From an uncultured Oscillospiraceae bacterium (lineage in GTDB: Bacteria > Bacillota > Clostridia > Oscillospirales > Oscillospiraceae), in contig CAKTHQ010000014.1 of assembly GCA_934565415.1 (NCBI GenBank), positions 1 to 54,953 of the forward strand: DNA of 54,953 nucleotides. Reading direction: 5' to 3'. The translations under genes were made by a program, and so were the position numbers. The number at the start of each line of letters is the position of its first letter. Positions within the stretch are counted from its first letter, which is position 1. Under the pieces are notes generated by a model. That model had not been told where the DNA came from and ran no database searches. It was given only the letters and a program-made list of their open reading frames with translations. Shown here piece by piece: positions 9,701 to 17,820 of the stretch.

Positions 9701-10663
9701 ATGATTACTCCCCAACAGATCGATCAGGTTGCCTTTAAGAAGTCTTCCTTCGGCGGCTACAATATGCAGCAGGTGGACGAGTTCCTGGAGCCTCTGACCG
9801 AGGATTATGTAACGCTGTATAAGGAGAATGCCCTTTTGAAGAGCAAGCTCCGTGTTCTGGCCGGAAAGCTGGAAGAGTACCGCAAGGGGGAAGCCGCCGC
9901 TCCCAAGGCTGCCGCCGGTGACGCGGAGGCCCAGGCTGCTCAGATTTTGCAGAACGCCCAGGCTCAGGCCGCTCAGGCCCTGCAGAACGCCCAGGTTCAG
10001 GCCGCCCAGGTTCAGAAGAACGCCCAGATTCAGCGGGATCAGATGCTTTCCCAGGCCCAGGCCCAGTGCGATAAGCTGCTGAAGGACGCCGCTGCCAATG
10101 CCCAGCGCGCAGCTGCCGCCCCCGTCGCCGCCCCCGTGCCCAGCATCAACACCGAGGCGCTGATTGCCGCGGAGAATGCCCGGGTAGAAGAGGCCCGGAA
10201 GGCTGCCAATGCCCAGATTGCCGAAATTCAGGAGCAGATGCGTACCTGCATCCAGGCTCTGGAGCGGATCAAGTCTGCTGCTCCCGCCGTTACCGCCGCC
10301 CCCAAGGCTGCCAGCTTTGCCGCTCCGGCTGCCCCCGCTGCTCCCAAGGCCGCCAGCTTTACGGCTCCGGCTGCTCCCGCTGCTCCCAAGGCCGCCAGCT
10401 TTGCCGCTCCGGCTGCCCCCGTAATTCCCGCAGCTCCCGAAGTGCCCGCGGCACCGAAGGCTGCCGGCTTTACGGCTCCTGCGGATTTCGACAGCGACTC
10501 CGTAGCCGATGAGATTGCCCACAATGTGGAAGCCCTGGTTGGTTCCGCCGAGGAGACCGCTCCCAAGCCGGAGCCCAAGCACCCGGTAAACGACACCACT
10601 ACCAGCCGCTTTGCCAACCTGAACCTGCAGTTTGGCCGAAACTACGACCCTACCCACAAGTAA
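9701..10663 (+). CDS. divIVA: DivIVA-domain cell division protein
   Basis: Pole- and septum-binding coiled-coil protein of 320 residues. The N-terminal DivIVA domain reads MITPQQIDQVAFKKSSFGGYNMQQVDEFL, ending in the typical GY..VDEFLD-like motif, followed by a coiled coil rich in Ala-Gln heptads (residues 70-190). The C-terminal third is a low-complexity Ala/Pro region with a 14-residue repeat, and the tail is unrelated to domains I know. A strong ribosome site (AAGGAGAAAC) precedes ATG 9701. The ylmG and ylmH genes found between sepF and divIVA in Bacillus are absent here. Confidence 0.93.
   Translation: MITPQQIDQVAFKKSSFGGYNMQQVDEFLEPLTEDYVTLYKENALLKSKLRVLAGKLEEYRKGEAAAPKAAAGDAEAQAAQILQNAQAQAAQALQNAQVQAAQVQKNAQIQRDQMLSQAQAQCDKLLKDAAANAQRAAAAPVAAPVPSINTEALIAAENARVEEARKAANAQIAEIQEQMRTCIQALERIKSAAPAVTAAPKAASFAAPAAPAAPKAASFTAPAAPAAPKAASFAAPAAPVIPAAPEVPAAPKAAGFTAPADFDSDSVADEIAHNVEALVGSAEETAPKPEPKHPVNDTTTSRFANLNLQFGRNYDPTHK
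10304..10420 (+). repeat. In-gene 42-bp tandem repeat in divIVA
   Basis: Nearly three copies of a 42-bp unit begin at 10304, 10346 and 10388, each encoding KAASF(A/T)APAAPAAP. A further diverged unit (KAAGFTAPAD) follows. The copies differ mainly at third positions and one Ala/Thr change. Copy number is a likely site of strain variation. Confidence 0.8.
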
Positions 10664-10682
10664 ATTTATATATACAAATGCC

Positions 10683-10917
10683 AGGATGAGGACAGGAGCT
10701 TTTGGGTCCCCCTTTTCAGAGAGCCGCCGGTTGGTGCAAGGCGGTAAGAAACCCCAAGGCTTATCCCCTCAGAGCAGCGCACCGAACGGAAATCTTAGTA
10801 GGCTGCGCCGGGTCCGCCCGATACAGCGCCTATGAGTGCCGTGAAAACGGAACGAGAGTGGTACCGCAGAGGTTACAGCCTTTGTCTCTTGCAAGAGGGG
10901 CAAAGGCTGTTTTTTCT
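10683..10917 (+). promoter_or_regulatory. tRNA-Ile T-box riboswitch leader of ileS
   Basis: Leader RNA that senses uncharged tRNA-Ile. Stem I begins with GAGG near 10688 pairing with CCTC at 10767-10770. The bulge on the 3' side holds AUC at 10763-10765, an isoleucine codon in the specifier position. The AGAGAG element and GGTTGGTGCAAG of the distal stem I are at about 10719-10740. The T-box core ACGAGAGTGGTACCGC is at 10852-10867; its TGGT can pair with an ACCA tRNA end. A terminator follows and ileS begins 29 bp later. Uncharged tRNA should favour read-through. Confidence 0.93.
10875..10916 (+). terminator. T-box-controlled terminator before ileS
   Basis: ACAGCCTTTG (10875-10884) pairs with CAAAGGCTGT (10901-10910), and a T run (TTTTTTCTT) follows at once. 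The 5' arm lies just after the T-box core, so it competes with the antiterminator. Confidence 0.9.
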
Positions 10918-10945
10918 TATGTATATCAAACGGAGGTAAATTCCA

Positions 10946-13735
10946 ATGGATTATAAAAACACAATCATCACCCCCAAAACCGACTTCCCCATGAAGGCCG
11001 GTTTGCCTGCCCGGGAGCCCGGGATGCTGGAAAGCTGGGAAAAAATGGATCTGTACGAGGCCATGCTGGAGAAGAACAAGGATCTTCCCCGGTTTGTGCT
11101 CCACGACGGCCCTCCCTTCTCCAATGGCTATATCCACATGGGCCACGCCCTGAACAAAACCCTGAAGGACTTTATTGTCCGCAGCCATGCCATGATGGGC
11201 TACTACACCCCCTATGTACCCGGCTGGGACAACCACGGTCTGCCCATCGAGCGGGCCATTGAGACTTCCAAGAAGAAGCTGAACAAAAACCTGTCCGTCC
11301 CCGAGTTCCGGAAGGCCTGCGAGGAGTTTGCCGAGGACTTCATCCAGAAGCAGATGGGCGGCTTTAAGCGTCTGGGCGTTGTCGGCGACTGGAAGCACCC
11401 CTACCGCACCATGGACAAGCACTTCGAGGCCCAGGAGGTCAAGGTCTTTGGCCGGATGTTCGATAAGGGCTATATCTACAAGGGCCTGAAGCCCGTAACC
11501 TGGTGCCCCTACTGCGTCACCGCCGTGGCCGAGGCCGATATTGAGTACAAGGACGACCCCTGTACTACCGTGTATGTCAAGTTCCCCATGAAGGACGACC
11601 TGGGCAAGCTCTCCGAGTTTGACCTGAGCAAGACCTACTTCGTAATCTGGACCACCACCATCTGGACCCTGCCCGGCAACCTGGCCATCTGCCTGCACCC
11701 CCGGGATACCTATGTGCTGGTGAAGGCCGAGAACGGCGAGACCTACATCATGGCCGAGGCCCTGATGGACAAGGTCATGCACATCGGCGGCTTTGAAAAC
11801 TACGAGGTTCTGGCCCGGTACCCCGGCTCCTTCTTTGAGAATATGCTGGCCCAGCATCCCTTTATGGACAAGACCTCCCGGCTGGTAAACGCCGAGTACG
11901 TTACCATGGATTCCGGTACGGGCTGCGTCCATACCGCCCCCGGCTTCGGTGCTGACGACTACCAGACCTGTATGCGCTACGGCATGGAGCTGGTGGTGCC
12001 CGTGGATGACTACGGCCGCCATACCGACTACGCCGGTAAGTACGCCGGAATGAAGACCGAGGAGAGTAACCCCGTGATCCTGGAGGATATGCGCCAGTCC
12101 GGTGCCCTGTTCGCCTCCGAGGAAATCGTCCACTCCTACCCCCATCACGACCGCTGCAAGAAGCCCGTTATCTTCCGGGCCACCCCCCAGTGGTTCTGCT
12201 CCGTAGAGTCCTTCAAGGACCAGGCCATCAAGGCCATTGAAAACGTCCAGTGGTACCCCGCCTGGGGCCAGGACCGGATGACCAGCATGATCCGGGAGCG
12301 GGCCGACTGGTGCATCTCCCGCCAGCGCCGCTGGGGTCTGCCCATCCCCGTATTCTACTGCGAGAGCTGCGGCAAGCCCGTATCCAACGAGGATTCCATC
12401 AACAAGCTCTCCAAACTCTTCGACGAGTACGGCTCCAACATCTGGTTTGAGAAGGAAGCCATGGAGCTGATCCCCGAGGGCTTTACCTGCCCCCACTGCG
12501 GCGGCAAGACCTTTACCAAGGAGAAGGACACCCTGGACTGCTGGTTCGACTCCGGCTCCACCCATTACGCTTCCCTGAAATATCGGACTCCGGAGCTGTG
12601 GCCCGCCGATGTGTATCTGGAGGGCGCCGACCAGTACCGGGGCTGGTTCCAGTCCAGCCTCCTCACCTCCGTAGGTGCCTTTGACCAGGGTGCGCCCTTC
12701 CGCCAGGTACTGACCCACGGCTGGACCGTAGACGGCCAGGGCCGGGCCATGCACAAGTCTCTGGGCAACGGCGTAGACCCTGCGGACCTCATCAAGGAGT
12801 TCGGTGCGGACATCGTCCGCCTGTGGGCCGCCTCCTCCGACTATCACGCCGATGTGCGCTGCTCCAAGGAAATCTTCAAGCAGATCGCCCAGAACTACCT
12901 GAAGTTCCGGAACACTGCCCGGTACTGCCTGGGCAACCTGAATGAGTTTGATCCGGACAATCTGGTGGCTCCCGAGGATATGGAGGAGCTGGACAAGTGG
13001 GCTCTGACCAAGCTGAACACCCTGGTGGATACCTGCCGGAAGGCCTACAATGTGTATGAGTTCCATGTAGTCTCCCACGCCATCAACGACTTCTGCGTGG
13101 TGGAGCTGTCCAGCTTCTATCTGGATATCCTGAAGGACCGGCTGTACTGCGAGGAAAAGAACGGCCTGCGCCGCCGCTCCGCCCAGACCGCCCTGTTCCT
13201 GATTCTGGACGCCATGACCACCCTGTTCGCCCCCATTCTGGCCTTCACCTGCGACGAAATCTGGCAGTCCATGCCCCACCGCTCTGGCGACGACAGCAGA
13301 AACGTGCTGCTGAACCAGATGCCCACCTCCTTCGAAGCCTACAAGCTGGACGACGCCGCCATGGCCCGCTGGGATGTGGTCATGAAGCTCCGCCAGGATG
13401 TAAACGGCGTTCTGGAAAAGGCCCGGGCCGACAAGCGCATCGGCAAGGCTCTGGAAGCCCATGTGACCCTGCAGACCGCCGACGAAGACCTGAAGAAGGC
13501 CTGCGACGGGCTCAACCTGGCAGAAATCTGTATCGTTTCCGACTGCGCCTGGGCTGCTCCCGAGGAAGGCGCCGAGGTTGGCACCGGCGTCAACTACCCC
13601 CAGCTTACCGTCGGCGTTTCCGAAGCCAAGGGCACCAAGTGCCCCCGCTGCTGGATGCACTCCCTGAACGCCAACGCCGAGGGTCTGTGCCCCCGCTGCG
13701 CCGCCGTGGTTGCCAAGCTGGACATTGAGCTGTAA
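10946..13735 (+). CDS. ileS: Isoleucine-tRNA ligase
   Basis: Class I aminoacyl-tRNA synthetase of 929 residues that charges tRNA-Ile. The HIGH motif appears as HMGHALNKT, the editing domain is between, and WFDSGSTHYASL and the second signature AMHKSLGN (a KMSKS variant) are visible. The C-terminal zinc finger is KCPRCW ... CPRC. ATG 10946 has GGAGG 9-13 bp upstream. Expression is governed by the preceding AUC T-box, which independently supports the substrate call. Confidence 0.98.
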   Translation: MDYKNTIITPKTDFPMKAGLPAREPGMLESWEKMDLYEAMLEKNKDLPRFVLHDGPPFSNGYIHMGHALNKTLKDFIVRSHAMMGYYTPYVPGWDNHGLPIERAIETSKKKLNKNLSVPEFRKACEEFAEDFIQKQMGGFKRLGVVGDWKHPYRTMDKHFEAQEVKVFGRMFDKGYIYKGLKPVTWCPYCVTAVAEADIEYKDDPCTTVYVKFPMKDDLGKLSEFDLSKTYFVIWTTTIWTLPGNLAICLHPRDTYVLVKAENGETYIMAEALMDKVMHIGGFENYEVLARYPGSFFENMLAQHPFMDKTSRLVNAEYVTMDSGTGCVHTAPGFGADDYQTCMRYGMELVVPVDDYGRHTDYAGKYAGMKTEESNPVILEDMRQSGALFASEEIVHSYPHHDRCKKPVIFRATPQWFCSVESFKDQAIKAIENVQWYPAWGQDRMTSMIRERADWCISRQRRWGLPIPVFYCESCGKPVSNEDSINKLSKLFDEYGSNIWFEKEAMELIPEGFTCPHCGGKTFTKEKDTLDCWFDSGSTHYASLKYRTPELWPADVYLEGADQYRGWFQSSLLTSVGAFDQGAPFRQVLTHGWTVDGQGRAMHKSLGNGVDPADLIKEFGADIVRLWAASSDYHADVRCSKEIFKQIAQNYLKFRNTARYCLGNLNEFDPDNLVAPEDMEELDKWALTKLNTLVDTCRKAYNVYEFHVVSHAINDFCVVELSSFYLDILKDRLYCEEKNGLRRRSAQTALFLILDAMTTLFAPILAFTCDEIWQSMPHRSGDDSRNVLLNQMPTSFEAYKLDDAAMARWDVVMKLRQDVNGVLEKARADKRIGKALEAHVTLQTADEDLKKACDGLNLAEICIVSDCAWAAPEEGAEVGTGVNYPQLTVGVSEAKGTKCPRCWMHSLNANAEGLCPRCAAVVAKLDIEL

Positions 13736-13755
13736 CCCCGAAACCCTTATCTTCC

Positions 13756-13793
13756 AAAAAGCACCGCCTCGGAGTTCCGAAGCGGTGCTTTTT
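13756..13793. terminator. Bidirectional terminator between ileS and the CotH remnant
   Basis: AAAAAGCACCGC (13756-13767) pairs with GCGGTGCTTTTT (13782-13793), with further pairing of CTCGG/CCGA inside. T runs lie on both strands, serving ileS (+) and the opposing gene (-). Confidence 0.88.
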
Positions 13794-13802
13794 CTGCTTT
13801 TC

Positions 13803-14765
13803 CTATGGAGCGGTATCCTTTGGCAGAAGGTCATACTGCCAAAGAAGCTGCCGGATCACCCGGGGGCGATTTTCAAAGAAGGCCAGGTACTCCTCCGTCT
13901 CGTCAAAAAACGCCTCCGGGGTGGTGCTGTACCAGCGGCGGTAGTGGGCCGCCATAGCACTTGCCTGCTCCTGCCTCAGCGTTTCCAGCGTCTCCCGACA
14001 CAGCTCCGCTGCCAGCCGGTTTTTCAGCTTCCCGCTGGTGTCGTTTCCCCCGGCGTGGAGGGTCATCACATCCGGAAAGTATCCGTCGCCCCAGAAGTCA
14101 TACATAAATTCCTTCTGGCCGCTGTACTGCTTCCGTGCAAACAGATTCAGGCTTTTCTGCGGCAGTCGGCGGCTCCAATTGCCCTTGATCCGCACGCCGC
14201 AGGAAGACGCCGTCTGCAGCTCCCCCTCAGGCCGAAAATACTGGAAATAGGCGAGCCGCTCCCAGTCCCGCCCCCGCTGATTGTAGTTGCCGGACCAGCT
14301 GTTTCCGTCGTAGGTGTCTCCCTGGATATAAATGCCGGTCTCCCCGTCGGTCAAGCCCTTGGGGTCCATAATAAGCGACAGCACTGGATAACCTTCATAC
14401 CCCTGCTTTTGCGAAAAGCCCACAAAATAGCTTTCCATGCAGGTTTCACTTCTGCCCAGGGCATCATAATACCGGACCCGGAGCACCGTGCATTTATCCA
14501 CATCTTCAATGATATTAAGATACCAAATCCGAATACGTTCCTGTCCTTTGCTTGCATAATAAGTGACATATTCCTCGTTTCCAAAAAACGGTGCTTCCAG
14601 AGTAATGCCGACTACATTTTCCGCTTCTTCCTTATTATCATACTTTTGCCAAGCCCAGTCTTTTCCGTAGACATCCTCCAGGCTAGGAAGATTATCTTCT
14701 CCTGTAACCGTCTCAGGTGCTTCAGGAGCCACATATTCCGTTTCAACGGGTTCGGTTTGCCACAT
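13803..14765 (-). pseudogene. CotH-like spore-coat kinase family remnant, truncated and internally deleted
   Basis: The frame resembles CotH-family proteins, atypical kinases that phosphorylate spore-coat or surface proteins. SSCGVRIKGNWSRRLPQKSL and NLFARKQYSGQKEFMYDFW match the family's conserved middle, and AMAAHYRRWYSTTPEAFFDE with the following segment matches the C-terminal helix region. About 20 residues after HAGGNDTSGKLKNRLAAEL the frame jumps to that C-terminal part, so the expected central stretch with the catalytic residues (roughly 150 residues) is missing. No signal peptide or ribosome site precedes its first Met, and its 5' end overlaps the broken Big2 gene by 23 bp in another frame. 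I infer a dead gene; an intact unusual protein is less likely. Confidence 0.65.
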
Positions 14766-16047
14766 TGGTGTTAGAAGAACTCCAACTCAGGCTCTTGTTA
14801 CCAGTGTAAGAACAGGAAACCTTCTTAGAGCTGCCAACTTCCAAAGTAAAATTACCAGAAGTAATCTTCAAAGAAGCAGCGGGTTCCGTTGGCTTAATTT
14901 CTTGTGCCTTAACAGTTACAGAAACAGAAGATTTTAGACTACCGTCAGACACCGTAATAACAGCATTACCAGCACTAACAGCCTTCACTGTACCATTAGA
15001 TACAGTAGCCACCTTAGAGTTACTGGAACTCCAAGTCAGGCTCTTATTGCCTGTATAGGAATAAGAAACTGTCTTAGAACCGCCTACTTCCAGAGTAAAA
15101 TTACTGGTAGTAATCTTCAAGGTTGCCGATGGCTTTGTCGGCTCTGTGGTTGTTGGATTTGTGGGCTTTGTAGGGTTAGTGGGGCTCGTTGGATTCGTGG
15201 GCTTTGTAGGATTCGTAGGACTTGTCGGATTTGTTGTGGTCGTAGGGCTTGTAGATGTCGTGGGGTTCGTGGGCGTATTGGAGCCAGTCGGCTTTGTAGG
15301 ATTCGTAGAGGTGGTTGGCGTATCTACTGGTTTTGTTGTCGCTGCGGGTGTGTCAGGCTGCCCCGTGGTTGGTGCGGTTGTTTCATCCACAGACTGATCC
15401 ATTGGTACTGTGGCAGAATCATCACCGTCAGCGCTCTTAACAATCACATTTATGTACTTGTAATCCTTCTCCGTGCCTACGGCAATCTTTGTAGTTCCCT
15501 CCCGAAGTGCGCGGAACACTCCATCCTCAGGAAAATCAACAATCGATAGATCATAGCTTACCCATATCAGTGGCTTTTTACCCCAATAAACACCTGGCAC
15601 TTCCGAAACGAGTCCAACAGGAATCCTGATACTAGCCACTTCAACCCTTAGGAAATTTTCTGGGTCTTCTGTTACAAAAGCAAGAACCTTTGTTGACATA
15701 CCGTTCACAACGGCATCCAGGCTTGTTTCACCCTCTGCAAGTCCGCACACAAGCCCCGAAGCATCCACAGATGCAATTTCCGTGTCAGCACTGCTCCATG
15801 TAAGGGGATTCCCCGCTGTGTCAGCAACTGGCACAGTTCCTGTGCCGCCAATGCCTAGCACCAAATAAGACGGAAGCTCCTCCAAACCTGTTTTGTTTAT
15901 GAATTCATAGAATTCAACAGGTGTTGTCTCGCTTGGCACTGTTTGCGTTGGCGGCATCGTCTCTGGTTCAGCTGCTTTTTTACAAGCTGTCAAAGAAGAA
16001 AGCGTTGCCACAGCAAATAACAGTGCCAAGCATTTTGTAATCTTCAT
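14743..16047 (-). CDS. Big2-domain surface lipoprotein, C-terminus lost
   Basis: Exported lipoprotein of 434 residues. The signal peptide ends at a lipobox (SSLTAC, Cys about 22). A first Ig-like (Big2) region is near residues 60-120 (LTWSSADTEIASVDASG). A Thr/Pro/Asn-rich linker spans about 225-300. One full Big2 repeat follows (ITTSNFTLEVGGSKTVSYSY to VSVTVKAQ). The second repeat is almost the same but stops mid-fold after WSSSNTNVA and ends NRTR. The break is where CotH-like sequence begins, so the original C-terminus was probably removed by deletion. It may still be made and anchored; function unknown, presumably cell surface binding. Confidence 0.8.
   Translation of the reverse strand: MKITKCLALLFAVATLSSLTACKKAAEPETMPPTQTVPSETTPVEFYEFINKTGLEELPSYLVLGIGGTGTVPVADTAGNPLTWSSADTEIASVDASGLVCGLAEGETSLDAVVNGMSTKVLAFVTEDPENFLRVEVASIRIPVGLVSEVPGVYWGKKPLIWVSYDLSIVDFPEDGVFRALREGTTKIAVGTEKDYKYINVIVKSADGDDSATVPMDQSVDETTAPTTGQPDTPAATTKPVDTPTTSTNPTKPTGSNTPTNPTTSTSPTTTTNPTSPTNPTKPTNPTSPTNPTKPTNPTTTEPTKPSATLKITTSNFTLEVGGSKTVSYSYTGNKSLTWSSSNSKVATVSNGTVKAVSAGNAVITVSDGSLKSSVSVTVKAQEIKPTEPAASLKITSGNFTLEVGSSKKVSCSYTGNKSLSWSSSNTNVANRTR
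15129..15350 (-). repeat. Low-complexity repeat coding the Thr/Pro/Asn linker
   Basis: Degenerate tandem repeats encode strings such as NPTSPTNPTKPT twice over in the Big2 lipoprotein. On the plus strand this appears as repeated GGATTCGT/GGCTTTGT words. It is a flexible cell-wall-spanning linker and not a CRISPR array, since there are no unique spacers. Confidence 0.8.
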
Positions 16048-16095
16048 TTCAAATCCTCTTTTCTTTTTCCAATTCTCCGTAAGGTATATATTAGC

Positions 16096-16125
16096 ATTAT
16101 ATCAAACTGTTGCACAAAAGTACAG
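16096..16125 (-). promoter_or_regulatory. Candidate promoter of the Big2 lipoprotein gene
   Basis: On the minus strand a perfect TATAAT (16096-16101) lies about 50 bp before the start codon. The -35 is poor: CTGTAC at 16120-16125 with an 18-bp spacer. Confidence 0.4.
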
Positions 16126-16151
16126 CGCATTTTCAATGCATTTTTCTGTCA

Positions 16152-16181
16152 TAGTTTTAGATGCTTGTTTAATACTATAAT
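16152..16181 (+). promoter_or_regulatory. Candidate promoter of the small RHH gene
   Basis: TATAAT at 16176-16181 lies 30 bp before ATG 16212, with a weak TAGTTT -35 at 16152-16157 (18-bp spacer). It is divergent from the lipoprotein promoter. Confidence 0.45.
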
Positions 16182-16211
16182 AGGAGCAAAAATCAATGGA
16201 GAATCTGCGTT

Positions 16212-16391
16212 ATGGATAAATTTATCATTACACCCAAAGAAGACAAATCCGTCACCATGACGATTCGTATTGATCGTGCTTTACAGGAAGAGTACAACGC
16301 ATTGGCTGCCAGAACGAACCGTTCCCGAAATGAACTAATCAGCATGGCATTACAGTATGCGCTTGACCATATGGAATTGAAAGAGGACTAG
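16212..16391 (+). CDS. Small ribbon-helix-helix-like DNA-binding protein (59 aa)
   Basis: A 59-residue ORF. Its core reads SVTMTIRIDRALQEEYNALA then ARTNRSRNELISMALQYAL, the classic strand plus two helices of CopG/Arc/MetJ-type proteins, with alternating residues in TMTIRI for the DNA-contacting strand. GGAG lies about 10 bp before ATG 16212, TATAAT 30 bp upstream, and a good terminator directly follows. No toxin ORF is visible next to it, so it is either a free-standing regulator, an orphan antitoxin, or a relic of a mobile element. Confidence 0.75.
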   Translation: MDKFIITPKEDKSVTMTIRIDRALQEEYNALAARTNRSRNELISMALQYALDHMELKED

Positions 16392-16401
16392 GTTTATAAT
16401 C

Positions 16402-16432
16402 ATGGGAGCGTTCGTGCTCCCATTTTATTTTG
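16402..16432 (+). terminator. Terminator after the RHH gene
   Basis: ATGGGAGC (16402-16409) pairs with GCTCCCAT (16416-16423), followed by TTTATTTT. It starts 10 bp after the stop codon. Confidence 0.85.
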
Positions 16433-16520
16433 GGGTCTCTCTGTCCCACCTTCTGTCCCACAAGGTAGATGTTCCGCAATGATGTTTGAGAAACATCCCA
16501 CTTGTTTTCCCACAATGTCT

Positions 16521-16553
16521 AAAAATCCCACGTGGAGATTGTCCGCGTGGGAT
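16521..16553 (-). terminator. Terminator after the NADH peroxidase gene
   Basis: On the minus strand ATCCCACG (16553-16546) pairs with CGTGGGAT (16532-16525) and a T run follows. It lies 44 bp past the stop. The same hexamer TCCCAC recurs nearby (see findings). The rest of 16392-16596 holds no gene I can see. Confidence 0.75.
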
Positions 16554-16596
16554 TGTACTAAAAAGCCGTTTTTACTAGAGAATCAGTAACTTTTTA

Positions 16597-17187
16597 TTAC
16601 TTGAAATATCTTTCCAGAAGCCCCTTGAGTGCTCTACCATGACGGGCTTCATCCTTGGCCATTTCGTGGACGGTGTCGTGGATGGCATCCAGGCCGTTCT
16701 TCTTTGCGCAGGCGGCCAGATCGAACTTGCCCTGGGTGGCGCCGAACTCGCAGTCAACCCGCCAGGCCAGGTTCTTCTTGGTAGAGGCGGTCATGTTGGG
16801 CTCCAGGGTAGAACCCAGCATCTCGGCAAACTTGGCAGCGTGCTCAGCCTCTTCGTAGGCGGCCTTCTCCCAGTACAGGCCGATCTCGGGATAGCCTTCC
16901 CGGTGGGCCACACGGGCCATGCACAGATACATACCCACTTCGCTGCACTCGCCGGTGAAGTTGGCCTTCAGCTGCTCCAGGATATAAGCCTTGTCGGCAT
17001 CGGAGATGTCGGGGTTGTTGGCAACGGTCTTCTCGTAGATGCCCAGCTCGTGCTCGGCAGCCAGCTTGCCCTCTTCCATGACCTTAAACTTGGAGCCGGG
17101 AACCTTGCAGACGGGGCAGACAAAGCCTTCGGGCATGACTTCCGCTTCCAGAACATAACCGCAAACAGGGCAGACAAATTTCTTCAT
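16597..17187 (-). CDS. Rubredoxin-first rubrerythrin, NADH peroxidase type
   Basis: Non-haem di-iron peroxidase of 196 residues. A rubredoxin-like domain is at the N-terminus (CPVCGY at 6-11, [11 protein letters not shown] at 24-34) and a ferritin-like four-helix domain follows, with iron ligands in [37 protein letters not shown] and [14 protein letters not shown]. This order (reverse rubrerythrin) is typical of clostridial peroxide- and oxygen-detoxifying enzymes. GGAGGAG precedes the start. The gene lies 84 bp after the PerR-like gene on the same strand, so the regulator and its probable target form one operon. Confidence 0.93.
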   Translation of the reverse strand: MKKFVCPVCGYVLEAEVMPEGFVCPVCKVPGSKFKVMEEGKLAAEHELGIYEKTVANNPDISDADKAYILEQLKANFTGECSEVGMYLCMARVAHREGYPEIGLYWEKAAYEEAEHAAKFAEMLGSTLEPNMTASTKKNLAWRVDCEFGATQGKFDLAACAKKNGLDAIHDTVHEMAKDEARHGRALKGLLERYFK

Positions 17188-17271
17188 AGTAAATACTCCT
17201 CCGTAATTTTAGTAGTTGTTATATTGGATCGAAGCCGGTACCCTCTTGCCTTGGGCACTGGCGGGATCGAC

Positions 17272-17673
17272 TTAGGATGATTTCGCCCGGTCCTCTTCCA
17301 GGCAATCCCGGCACAGGCCGGTGAGGGTCAGTTGGGTACCGTCAACGCGGCAGCCCAGGCTTTTTTCGAACCCGGAATAATCCGGCTGCTCCACTTGGAA
17401 TAAGTCCTCCACCGCGCCGCAGCCGGTGCAGATAAAGTGGACATGGGGCTCCGTATTGCCATCGAAGCGCTCGATGCCGTTTACCGTCCCGACGCTGACG
17501 GCCAGCCCCTGGCTCTTGAATAAAGCCAGATTCCGGTAGACCGTGGCCAGAGAAATGTCCGGCTGTTCCTTTTGCAGGAGCTGGTACAGGGCCTCCGCGC
17601 TGGGGTGGCTCTTTGTGGAGCGGAGGCAGCTCAGGATGGCATTCCGCTTGCGAAACTGTTTGGATGTTTCCAT
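17272..17673 (-). CDS. perR: Fur-family regulator, PerR-like
   Basis: Metal-dependent repressor of 133 residues. The start is ATG 17673 (METSKQFRK) with AAGGAGG upstream; the longer open frame has no such site and non-family sequence. The winged helix includes HPSAEALYQLL and ISLATVYRNLALF. The regulatory metal site includes EPHVHFIC and the structural zinc site two Cys-x2-Cys pairs (CTGC, CRDC). Co-transcription with a peroxidase favours PerR over Fur or Zur, but residues alone do not settle this. A Fur-type box stands before its own promoter, suggesting autoregulation. Confidence 0.88.
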   Translation of the reverse strand: METSKQFRKRNAILSCLRSTKSHPSAEALYQLLQKEQPDISLATVYRNLALFKSQGLAVSVGTVNGIERFDGNTEPHVHFICTGCGAVEDLFQVEQPDYSGFEKSLGCRVDGTQLTLTGLCRDCLEEDRAKSS

Positions 17674-17721
17674 GGGCACCTCCTTATGTTCTTTTTGTGA
17701 GTGATTCTTATTTACGGGGAT

Positions 17722-17773
17722 ATCATAGCACGGGATGTTCCGTTTGTCAATAGGTAAATGAGAATTATTTTCA
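17722..17773 (-). promoter_or_regulatory. Promoter and Fur-family box of the perR-peroxidase operon
   Basis: Minus-strand promoter: -35 TTGACA (17750-17745) and -10 TATGAT (17727-17722), spacer 17 bp. Just upstream, TGAGAATTATTTTCA (plus strand, 17759-17773) fits the 7-1-7 Fur/PerR consensus with one mismatch between half-sites. Confidence 0.85.
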
Positions 17774-17820
17774 AATAATATTTTAAGAGGGCGCGTTCGA
17801 GGAATGGGGCGTTGACAGAC

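Noticed and set aside
9077..10657. A 526-codon Gly/Ser/Leu-rich frame on the minus strand
   Set aside because: Antisense to sepF and divIVA; composition mirrors their Ala/Pro repeats.
10769..13834. A 1021-codon open frame on the minus strand
   Set aside because: It is exactly antisense to ileS; the GC-rich codon use leaves few stops in the opposite frame. No ribosome site and no family motif.
15129..15350. Possible CRISPR or other array
   Set aside because: Repeats are short, degenerate and in frame with the Thr/Pro linker of a lipoprotein; no unique spacers.
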